Positions 57,655-64,000 of a stretch of DNA of 64,000 nt are shown one piece after another; positions within the stretch are counted from its first letter, which is position 1, and each line of letters opens with the position of its first letter. The stretch lies in IMG/VR virus record IMGVR_UViG_3300046543_000266, positions 1 to 64,000 of that record; one strand, 5' to 3'. The translations under genes and the position numbers were made by a program. The stretch comes from a virus. The notes beneath the pieces were generated by a model that was not told the origin of the DNA, did no database searches, and saw only the letters and a list, made by a program, of their open reading frames with translations.

Positions 57655-57906
57655 ATGGCTAAGCTCGTGAAAGTATCACCGACCAAAGCGTATCGTATCG
57701 AAGCGATCCAGATCGATGACAATCAGATGATCTCCATCCGCCAGATGTACGCCACCAAGAAGGACCCGAAGTTGAAGCCGGGGCGTCAGGGCCTCACCAT
57801 TCCGCTTGAACAAGCCGAGCGGGTTGCCAAGTGGATCAAGCAATTGGCGACCGACCCGAACACTGAATTCACCGTGCTCGAAGCACGTGGAGGTAGCGAC
57901 GAATGA
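57655..57906 (+). CDS. PC4-like (p15) candidate ssDNA-binding protein
   Basis: 83 residues. MISIRQMYATKKDPKLKPGR then QGLTIPLEQAERVAKWIKQL fits the PC4/p15 pattern: beta strands with (I/V)xIRxxY, a basic PGxKG turn and one C-terminal helix. PC4 relatives bind ssDNA and affect transcription or replication. Pattern match only. Confidence 0.58.
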   Translation: MAKLVKVSPTKAYRIEAIQIDDNQMISIRQMYATKKDPKLKPGRQGLTIPLEQAERVAKWIKQLATDPNTEFTVLEARGGSDE

Positions 57907-58082
57907 AAGTCCAACGCGTAGTTTGGGATCAAGGAATGCCGCAAGAGTCGGTGCAGTACATTGACACTGCGACTGGTAAGACCGTGCAACCGCCGCAGCG
58001 GCCGCGGATCGAAGGCTTCAACGGCCAGACGTGGGACCGCGGTATGCCCCAAGAAACGTTTGAACGGTGGGACGACAAATGA
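57903..58082 (+). CDS. Small protein with WDxGMPQE repeat
   Basis: 59 residues. WDQGMPQESVQY (8-19) and WDRGMPQETFERW (44-56) are two copies of a short unit. Not recognised. ATGA overlaps on both sides. Confidence 0.68.
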   Translation: MKVQRVVWDQGMPQESVQYIDTATGKTVQPPQRPRIEGFNGQTWDRGMPQETFERWDDK

Positions 58083-58378
58083 GTGAAGCCCAAGTGCCCA
58101 CGCCAACACCCCACCAATCCGAGTCAGTCTTCGGCTGTCTTGGTACAGTGTATCGCAGCACCTACACTGGATGCGAAGGCTGGAACAGCACCAAGATTGG
58201 CACCGTATCCGTGTACGGTGCGTTGCCTCAGCTTGCGAAGTTGAAGGCCGACAAAGAGGCTGCGTATCCGCCCGGTCCCGCGTTCATGCGTACCACGATC
58301 AAGTGGGGTGACCCGGTTGCGCTGCATGACTTGTCGGACATTTGGAAGTTCCTTCACGGTGACGTTGTTACTCACTAG
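58079..58378 (+). CDS. Hypothetical protein
   Basis: 99 residues, Pro/Thr-rich start, not recognised. Confidence 0.7.
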   Translation: MSEAQVPTPTPHQSESVFGCLGTVYRSTYTGCEGWNSTKIGTVSVYGALPQLAKLKADKEAAYPPGPAFMRTTIKWGDPVALHDLSDIWKFLHGDVVTH

Positions 58379-58387
58379 GAGTTGGTC

Positions 58388-58672
58388 ATGTCGCGGGAAC
58401 AAGAACACCGAATTCAGATTACCGTCAGTCCCAGCAAGTCGCCGAAGGATTATCCAGTGGTTCGCACCTTCCGCATCCCGAACGTTGGGGTCAGGACTGA
58501 CGTTTCAGCATACGTAGTGTTAGACGGCAATCAGTATCGCTTGGTAGTGGGTCGCGGCAATGGGCGACTGGGGTTCGCCGAACCTGAAGAGATCTACCAG
58601 TTGCTCCGTGAGCTAGTCTCCTACATCGATGAATTGACCTACACTCTTCTCCTCCTACACAAAACGCCATGA
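58388..58672 (+). CDS. Hypothetical protein
   Basis: 94 residues, beta-rich with a helical end. AGGAG before ATG 58388. Not recognised. Confidence 0.72.
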   Translation: MSREQEHRIQITVSPSKSPKDYPVVRTFRIPNVGVRTDVSAYVVLDGNQYRLVVGRGNGRLGFAEPEEIYQLLRELVSYIDELTYTLLLLHKTP

Positions 58673-58986
58673 ACTACAACGACTACGACGACATTCCCGA
58701 TTTCCCACCGTCCCCGTACATTGACCGGATGGCTCAAGCTAAGGGTCGAACCTCCGTTCAACCGGCGTCCGCTCCGGTGCCGGTGACCTTCGACGAAGTT
58801 CGTATGGAAGTCCGTATCGCCCGCTACCTGTCGTCACAGTCGGTTCAGCTGGAAGTCGCCCATCACTTCTACTATCAGGGGGTACGGGTGGTGAAGGGCC
58901 GGTGGACGTTTCTAGTAGTGAGCGATCAAACCGCCAACCACTTAATCATGCACGGAATCTCAGGCAGCGTCCAGTGCAGGGAATAG
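58669..58986 (+). CDS. Hypothetical protein
   Basis: 105 residues, acidic Pro-rich start, then alpha/beta. ATGA overlap upstream. Not recognised. Confidence 0.72.
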   Translation: MNYNDYDDIPDFPPSPYIDRMAQAKGRTSVQPASAPVPVTFDEVRMEVRIARYLSSQSVQLEVAHHFYYQGVRVVKGRWTFLVVSDQTANHLIMHGISGSVQCRE

Positions 58987-58998
58987 AGGAATATTCTT

Positions 58999-59238
58999 AT
59001 GGAACTTCTGGTTCTCTACTCGCAGATCAATTCTTCAACTGGCGAACCTGTCCAGCGCCGGAGGCTCGTCAATACGTTGAGCAGGTTCATGTCGGACATG
59101 GATGCGAAGGGTCGTGACTACGAACTCATCGATGCGTACCCGGTGACCGACACGGCGGCTGAGGGACTTCGATGGGACATCGACGCTGAGAACGAGGCGC
59201 AGCGAACAAAAGCAAAGTCTGGGAAGGCTAGTAAATAA
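58999..59238 (+). CDS. Hypothetical protein
   Basis: 79 residues, alpha/beta; a late-type motif covers its stop. Not recognised. Confidence 0.7.
   Translation: MELLVLYSQINSSTGEPVQRRRLVNTLSRFMSDMDAKGRDYELIDAYPVTDTAAEGLRWDIDAENEAQRTKAKSGKASK
59228..59237 (+). promoter_or_regulatory. Late-promoter-like CTAGTAAATA
   Basis: 54 bases before ATG 59291; downstream AACGGTGTAGC resembles the site at 17466. Confidence 0.55.
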
Positions 59239-59290
59239 ACGGTGTAGCAACCAAACAAAACTACCCTTCCCAACACACAGGATCCGTATC

Positions 59291-60139
59291 ATGAACATCG
59301 AAGAATACCAACACGTAGTCGGCTCGACCTCCGCAGAATTCGCATCGACCGGTTTGCATATCGGCCAGCTCTTCATGTGGCAGATCATCAAGCAGAATCA
59401 GATGTACAGCCTCCCGGTCAACAAGTACCCGACGCTCGACGGCTTGAACGAAAGCCCGCTGAAGCGCATGACTGGCTTCATGGAAACGCTCAAGCAGGAA
59501 ATGGAAGAGGGTTACGAAATCCACGCAGTCATGCAACTCCGCGAGATGTTCGGCGCGTCGCTCGACACCTCGGCTTACTCCGAGTCGGGCATCCTCACGC
59601 ATCTCGTGGCGAACGGCGTCGACGGCAAGCGTGCAGCAAAGCTGGCACCGGAAGTGTTCCAGTGGATTCAGAACTCGGCTGAACCCTACGAAGACGGCAC
59701 CACGGAACTGGATCGCCAGATCCTCGTGATGCTCGCCGACTGGCTTGGCGACATGAACGTGTACAACCGCTCGGAAGCGCTGAAGTACGGCATTCCGCTG
59801 GAAGGCGTACTGGCCTGTATCATGGGTTCGAACTTCACGAAGCTCGGAGCGGACGGCCAGCCTATCATCAACCCGGACAACGGCAAGGTGCTGAAGGGCC
59901 CGAACTTCACGCCGCCGGAAGACCACATCTACGCAACCATGTTCGGCACCAACGAACTGTACGACGACCTCGAAGCCAAGAAGAACGAAGTCGCCGACAT
60001 TCAAGCCATCGCTGGCGAAGTTATCGTCGATCCGATGACGGAAGTGTTTGCAGCGTTCGACGCGGTTGACGAAGAGGAGTTTGGCTTCGACGACGCTTCG
60101 GAAGAAGAGGCAGAAGACGACGAAGAAGAACTCGGTTAA
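59291..60139 (+). CDS. MazG-like nucleotide pyrophosphohydrolase
   Basis: 282 residues. ETLKQEMEEGYEI (65-77) and ADWLGDMNVY (149-158) supply the metal-binding Glu/Asp helices, and SEALKYGIPLEGVLACIMGS then NFTKLGADGQPI is the signature of phage all-alpha NTP-PPases. These hydrolyse NTPs, and MazG types may lower (p)ppGpp. The last ~25 residues are an acidic tail. Ahead is a late-type motif; a terminator follows. Confidence 0.82.
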   Translation: MNIEEYQHVVGSTSAEFASTGLHIGQLFMWQIIKQNQMYSLPVNKYPTLDGLNESPLKRMTGFMETLKQEMEEGYEIHAVMQLREMFGASLDTSAYSESGILTHLVANGVDGKRAAKLAPEVFQWIQNSAEPYEDGTTELDRQILVMLADWLGDMNVYNRSEALKYGIPLEGVLACIMGSNFTKLGADGQPIINPDNGKVLKGPNFTPPEDHIYATMFGTNELYDDLEAKKNEVADIQAIAGEVIVDPMTEVFAAFDAVDEEEFGFDDASEEEAEDDEEELG

Positions 60140-60158
60140 TTGTAATCTATCGAGTATG

Positions 60159-60193
60159 AGGCCGGTCATTCCAACAGGAGTGCCCGGCCTTTT
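60159..60193 (+). terminator. Rho-independent terminator
   Basis: AGGCCGG pairs with CCGGCCT; TTTT follows. Confidence 0.75.
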
Positions 60194-60241
60194 GTTCGTT
60201 GGTGGCAATTTTACGCCTGATACTACCGTCAGGATACCGCC

Positions 60242-61945
60242 GTGGACCAAACTAAAATCACCGCTTCACAGCTAGTCAATCTTCTCGAGATACTATACGT
60301 TCTCGTCATCGATTACGTTGAGAACGGACCCGAGCGCAAGCCGGACGCAGAAACCGCTGAAGAGCTCAAGCATCTGGGCAAACCTGCTGTCGCTCAGTGG
60401 GGCAAGGATCTGCCGGCTCTGCGAGACAGCATCAACGCGGCATTGGCTGGTCGCAGCAAAGCCGAGCAACTCGCGCTTCTCGGTGAAGAAGTGAAGGGTG
60501 CCTTCCAGAACTTCCGCGCCAACGAACGGTTCACCAGTCAGGAAATCGAACTGCTCAAGGCACTCGGCGCCTATCTGCGCACTGACTCCGAGATCGCGCT
60601 GCAGAAGATCAAGAAGTTCGCGGGCGTGATGAACAATCCGTACATCAGCAAGCGCATGGCTCCGGAAGTCGGCACACAGAAGAAGTCGTCGAATGCGTTG
60701 CGCCAACTCATCAAGAAGATGGTTGGTCGCGACGATACAGCTCTTACCTTGGACGAAGCGAAGATCGCCAAGGAGATGCATCCGGATCTGTATAAGCAAT
60801 ACATGGCGTATCGCAAACAGCACCGGGAAGTGTGGCAGAACGCGATGATCTCGTACATCCGTAACAGCGGACACAGCACGGTTCCGTACGAAGAGCTCCT
60901 GCAATATCTGCTGGCGAACGGCATCGACCACATGCTCCCGCTGGGATTCACTGGTCAGGTGGACGATCAAGGCAAGCTGTACACCAACGACGGTCATCTG
61001 ATCGACGGCGTGCCGCAAGCAACCAACTTCCCGAGCGTGGAAATGAACGCGCATTACGGTCAGCCGGGTGCCGAGCATTACGTGTTCCAAGCCATCCGCT
61101 CGAATGGCGGCCCCGGTCCGTACTTCTACACGTCTGACTTCAAGAAGGCCGCTAGTCGCGCCAAGTTTGAGAAGGTCGCCGATCTGGCACCGAAGCTCAA
61201 CTCAATGCAGAAGAAGTGGTTCGCCAACGTCAAGAAGTTCGATCCCGAGAACGTGCGCTGCGTCTGCGCTACCGTGCTGGAAATCCTGTACGAGTTCAGC
61301 GCCCGCGTCGGTTCCAAGGGTAACGCTGCGGCTGGACAATCCACGTTCGGTGTGTCCACGCTTCTGGTCCGTCACGTCAGCGTCGATCAAGGAGGCAATG
61401 TGATCCTGCGCTATCGCGGTAAGGACGCAGTGCCTACGATGCACAAGCTGATGAAGAACGATCCGCAGCAACGATTCGTGATCGCCAATCTGATGCAGCT
61501 GATGAACGGCAAGCAACCGAAGGATCGGCTGTTCACGGTGTCCAGTCCAACAGGACGACTCAAACCAGTTGGCGGTGCCGCGGTCAACGCGTACTTCCGT
61601 AGTCTGGGTGCGCCCGAAGGTGTGACCGTCCACAAGCTGCGTACCTTCCGTGGCACTGCGCTGTTCCGTGAGCTGATGGACAAGCTCTTCGAGAGTGGTA
61701 AGCTTCCGAAGGACGAACGCGCTGCAACCCTCATGTTCAACAAGATGGCGATGGCCGTCGGCAAAGCGCTCAATCACGTGCGCCGTGGTGCGAACGGGAC
61801 GTCAGTCACCGGGACAACTGCGCTTGCCAACTACATCGACCCCTCCATCCAAATCACCTTCTGGCGTCAGTTGGGCTTCCGACCGCCGAAGTCCCTCGAA
61901 CGCTTCGATGTCGGTGGTGGCGCTGGTTCCACTGACGAAGAATAA
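60242..61945 (+). CDS. Type IB DNA topoisomerase
   Basis: 567 residues from GTG (AGGATA upstream). The C-terminal third carries a complete IB active site: Arg355 (ARVGSKGNAAAGQSTFG), Lys394 (YRGKDAV), Arg467 (HKLRTFRGTA), His512 (KALNHVRRG) and the nucleophile Tyr531 (ANYIDPSI). The N-terminal ~220 residues are helical and extra relative to small poxvirus-like enzymes. It relaxes DNA without ATP via a 3-prime phosphotyrosine. First of a run with Nudix and SprT genes. Confidence 0.88.
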   Translation: MDQTKITASQLVNLLEILYVLVIDYVENGPERKPDAETAEELKHLGKPAVAQWGKDLPALRDSINAALAGRSKAEQLALLGEEVKGAFQNFRANERFTSQEIELLKALGAYLRTDSEIALQKIKKFAGVMNNPYISKRMAPEVGTQKKSSNALRQLIKKMVGRDDTALTLDEAKIAKEMHPDLYKQYMAYRKQHREVWQNAMISYIRNSGHSTVPYEELLQYLLANGIDHMLPLGFTGQVDDQGKLYTNDGHLIDGVPQATNFPSVEMNAHYGQPGAEHYVFQAIRSNGGPGPYFYTSDFKKAASRAKFEKVADLAPKLNSMQKKWFANVKKFDPENVRCVCATVLEILYEFSARVGSKGNAAAGQSTFGVSTLLVRHVSVDQGGNVILRYRGKDAVPTMHKLMKNDPQQRFVIANLMQLMNGKQPKDRLFTVSSPTGRLKPVGGAAVNAYFRSLGAPEGVTVHKLRTFRGTALFRELMDKLFESGKLPKDERAATLMFNKMAMAVGKALNHVRRGANGTSVTGTTALANYIDPSIQITFWRQLGFRPPKSLERFDVGGGAGSTDEE

Positions 61946-61953
61946 GGACACCT

Positions 61954-62511
61954 ATGACAGTCAAGCTAACTGCACTCACTCGCCTTCTGCTCACCGAGGG
62001 TGAGATCGCGGATGCTACCGAGCAGGGGCTGTTCAAGCAGCCTCTGCAAGACACCGACTACTGGAAGTCTATGGCTGCCGGTGGTCTGGTGCTGGCGCGT
62101 GATACCAAACGGTTGCTCCTCAACAAGCGAAGTTCCAAGGTATCTGATCCGGGCCTGTGGGGTGTGTTCGGTGGGACTGTCGATTGTGGTGAAACTCCCA
62201 AGAAGACGGTGCTACGGGAATTGAACGAAGAAGCCGGTCTGCCTGGAGGCAAGCCTTTCGGTGGCGGCAATACCAACGGAGCGCATCGAGTTTTCCCGAT
62301 GCTCACGTACCGTAACATGGATGCAGGATTCGTCTACTACAACTTCTTGGTCGTGGTCGAGAAGGAGTTCAAGCCGGTCCTGAACTGGGAATCCGAAGCT
62401 GCCGAGTGGTTCACCTACGGCAATTGGCCCAGTCCGCTGCATCCGGGCGTGACCGCGCTGTTCAACGACAAGGTATCCGTAGATACCATTCGTCATCATC
62501 TTCGCAGATAG
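61954..62511 (+). CDS. Nudix hydrolase
   Basis: 185 residues. Full Nudix box at 74-96 (G-x5-E80-x7-R88-E-L-x-E-E93-x-G-L) in GTVDCGETPKKTVLRELNEE. Hydrolyses nucleoside diphosphates linked to another group; substrate unknown. N-terminal ~40 residues precede the fold. Starts 8 bases after the topoisomerase. Confidence 0.9.
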   Translation: MTVKLTALTRLLLTEGEIADATEQGLFKQPLQDTDYWKSMAAGGLVLARDTKRLLLNKRSSKVSDPGLWGVFGGTVDCGETPKKTVLRELNEEAGLPGGKPFGGGNTNGAHRVFPMLTYRNMDAGFVYYNFLVVVEKEFKPVLNWESEAAEWFTYGNWPSPLHPGVTALFNDKVSVDTIRHHLRR

Positions 62512-62518
62512 GCATAGA

Positions 62519-63787
62519 ATGACAATCGCACTCAATGCGGCCGCACGTTTAACCGCGGCGATGGCCGACGAGAAGCAATCGTTGGTGTTCCTGCAGTCGC
62601 TCGGGTTCAATGGCCTTCGCTACAAGAACGCGGAAGAGGATCGCATCCGCTTCCACTACACGACGTATAACGAGCAGTTCCTCATCAAGCACTTTGGCAA
62701 GCCCGAAAGCATCAAGATCGGCAAAGTGTGGAAGTTCGGTACGGAAGGCGCTATCCTCGTGCGCACCACTATGAGTCTGGTGGTGCTCCGCAATGCCAAA
62801 GGCAACGCCAAGCGTCGGGCACCTGCTCCAGTCGCACCCGTTGCACCTATCGAGACGCATGTTCCGGCACCGGCACCGGCTCCCGCGCCAGAGCCGAAGC
62901 TTCCTCCGGCACAGGATCCGAATGTTCCAGGGGCTAAGGACAACGACGACGCGAATGTCCCGGTCACGCATTTGCCTGACAATCTGGTCAAGTTCTACAG
63001 CCGAGCCAAGGCACTGAAGGACGACCGGATATACCGTAAGCGCTTCATGGCTCTGCTGTGGCATTACCTGAACACCAACAAGTTCGGCGGTCAGTTGAAG
63101 GAACCACGCTTCAACTTGCTCAAGGATCAAGATGCGTATCGGATGCGACTGCGTGGTCGTTGGTGGCCGGGTAAGCGCGTGCTGGATATCGCGCCTCGTC
63201 TGTACAACGCACAGCAGAACTTCTTCGTCGAGATCTTCCTCCACGAGATGTGCCATCAGGCAGTGTCCGAAATCGACCACGCGGACTTCGACCCATCCGA
63301 GCGTTACCATAAGGGACACGGTCCGTACTGGCAAGACTGGATGCGCAAGGTCGGCTTGAACCCATTGCGGTTCGATCCGAATGACAACTCGACCTACATG
63401 ACCGAGGACGAGAAAGAAGAACATAAAGAACGCGTTGAACAGCGTAAAGAAGCATCGGAAGAACTGCGTGATCGGGGCATCACCCGTCTGATGTATTACG
63501 AGGGTATCACACCGGCAACCGCAGTGTGGCAGGGGAAGATCTTGGTTGGTCTGGCAGTATGCCCGACCGCCAAGAACGGTAAGGCTATCGCATTCCTCGA
63601 CATCAACGAGTTGCCCGGCAATTCGTTCAAGCTCGTAGCAGGAACCGCACTGTACAAGTTTTCGGGTACAGAAGAGCAGAAGGCCACGTTGTTGAGTGCC
63701 CCGTATCTGAGTAAGGCGAAGCGCATTGCTGATTACTACGGCGATAAGGCTCTTCTTCGTCAGCTCAAGCGGACGCGTCGTATCTAA
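62519..63787 (+). CDS. SprT-like zinc metalloprotease
   Basis: 422 residues. HEMCH (242-246) and YHKGHGPYWQDWMRKVG fit SprT/Spartan proteases (HExxH...HGxxW), enzymes that cleave DNA-bound proteins. Residues ~100-140 are a Pro/Ala linker (PAPAPAPAPEPK) joining an N-terminal alpha/beta part; the C-terminal ~130 residues have no match. Next to a topoisomerase IB, whose covalent DNA adducts are a typical Spartan target. Confidence 0.8.
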   Translation: MTIALNAAARLTAAMADEKQSLVFLQSLGFNGLRYKNAEEDRIRFHYTTYNEQFLIKHFGKPESIKIGKVWKFGTEGAILVRTTMSLVVLRNAKGNAKRRAPAPVAPVAPIETHVPAPAPAPAPEPKLPPAQDPNVPGAKDNDDANVPVTHLPDNLVKFYSRAKALKDDRIYRKRFMALLWHYLNTNKFGGQLKEPRFNLLKDQDAYRMRLRGRWWPGKRVLDIAPRLYNAQQNFFVEIFLHEMCHQAVSEIDHADFDPSERYHKGHGPYWQDWMRKVGLNPLRFDPNDNSTYMTEDEKEEHKERVEQRKEASEELRDRGITRLMYYEGITPATAVWQGKILVGLAVCPTAKNGKAIAFLDINELPGNSFKLVAGTALYKFSGTEEQKATLLSAPYLSKAKRIADYYGDKALLRQLKRTRRI

Positions 63788-63849
63788 TCAAAACACAATC
63801 ACCCACCTTCCCACACTCGTACCCCCCATAATCCATTGGAGTGCAGTGT

Positions 63850-64000
63850 ATGATATCTATCAGTAGCCCGGTTGCAGGCAGTGTCGTAAGCGGTACGGTG
63901 AACATCACCGGATCGTCCAGTCAATCAGTAAGCGCTCAGGTCGGAGCATCGGCACCCGGTACGCCGGTGGTCCTGCCTAGCGCAAGCTTCTCTGTGTCAG
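63850..64000 (+). CDS. Ig-like repeat protein (start only)
   Basis: 50 codons before the window ends. ISISSPVAGSVVSGTVNITG is typical of the start of bacterial Ig-like (Big) domains found in phage tail fibres and surface proteins. TTGGAG before ATG. Confidence 0.6.
   Translation, partial: MISISSPVAGSVVSGTVNITGSSSQSVSAQVGASAPGTPVVLPSASFSVS

Overview
The window is a dense, single-strand block of about 135 genes from what looks like a large (jumbo) tailed phage of a Gram-negative host. All supported genes lie on the + strand, most are small (40-220 codons), and many adjoin through ATGA, TAATG or GTGA stop/start overlaps. Phage-type DNA enzymes are scattered among unknown genes: a T4-style two-subunit type II topoisomerase, a type IB topoisomerase, an NAD-dependent DNA ligase, a MazG-like pyrophosphohydrolase, a Nudix hydrolase, a SprT-like metalloprotease and a pyrimidine-dimer-glycosylase-like protein. 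The GC-rich codon usage and Gram-negative-type signal peptides and outer-membrane anchor would fit a Burkholderia/Ralstonia-like host, but that is inference. No integrase, insertion sequence, CRISPR array, rRNA or convincing tRNA gene was seen, and no capsid or tail gene could be named.

Layout. 0-8.3 kb: small unknown genes, several membrane peptides, a J-domain protein. 7.5-19.7 kb: proteins with lysine/alanine-rich histone-H1-like tails, one of them fused to four SH3/Tudor-like repeats, plus both topoisomerase II subunits; the large subunit carries an in-frame mini-intein. 19.9-23.8 kb: an HNH nuclease-like protein, a zinc-binding protein and a candidate sigma-like factor. 23.9-25.7 kb: a complete YadA-type trimeric autotransporter adhesin with signal peptide, collagen-like stalk and C-terminal outer-membrane anchor. 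25.8-41.3 kb: accessory genes including a metallophosphoesterase, a DUF2591 protein, an acyl-carrier-protein-like gene and a group of paralogues that each carry the same leader hairpin. 41.3-47.4 kb: DNA ligase, an Imm-like superinfection-immunity protein, two exported proteins and an Acb2-like candidate anti-CBASS protein. 47.4-59.2 kb: mostly unknown small genes. 59.3-64 kb: MazG-like protein, topoisomerase IB, Nudix hydrolase, SprT-like protease and the start of an Ig-like protein.

Regulation. Three recurrent non-coding signals stand out. (1) About twelve copies of TAGTAAATA or a close variant lie 30-150 bp upstream of genes, with no conserved -35 box; this resembles the T4 late promoter (TATAAATA), and a sigma-region-2-like protein is encoded at 21767-22711. 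(2) A smaller set of TATAAT/TACAAT promoters often has a GTTG...CAAC element 25 bp (once 35 bp) upstream. (3) Eight genes share a leader CTGATA-like box followed by CTCC-N9-GGAG, in which the Shine-Dalgarno GGAG can pair with the upstream CTCC; four such leaders are preceded by small hairpins, mostly with UUCG loops. Together these suggest at least two transcription classes plus translational control.

How the genes fit together (inference). The topoisomerases, ligase, J protein, MazG, Nudix and glycosylase-like proteins would support replication and DNA upkeep. The H1-like and Tudor-like proteins, a PC4-like candidate and the sigma-like factor could organise or transcribe phage DNA. The Acb2-like, Imm-like, exported and adhesin genes look like tools for handling host defence and the host surface. 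Roughly 85% of the genes cannot be assigned a function from sequence alone.
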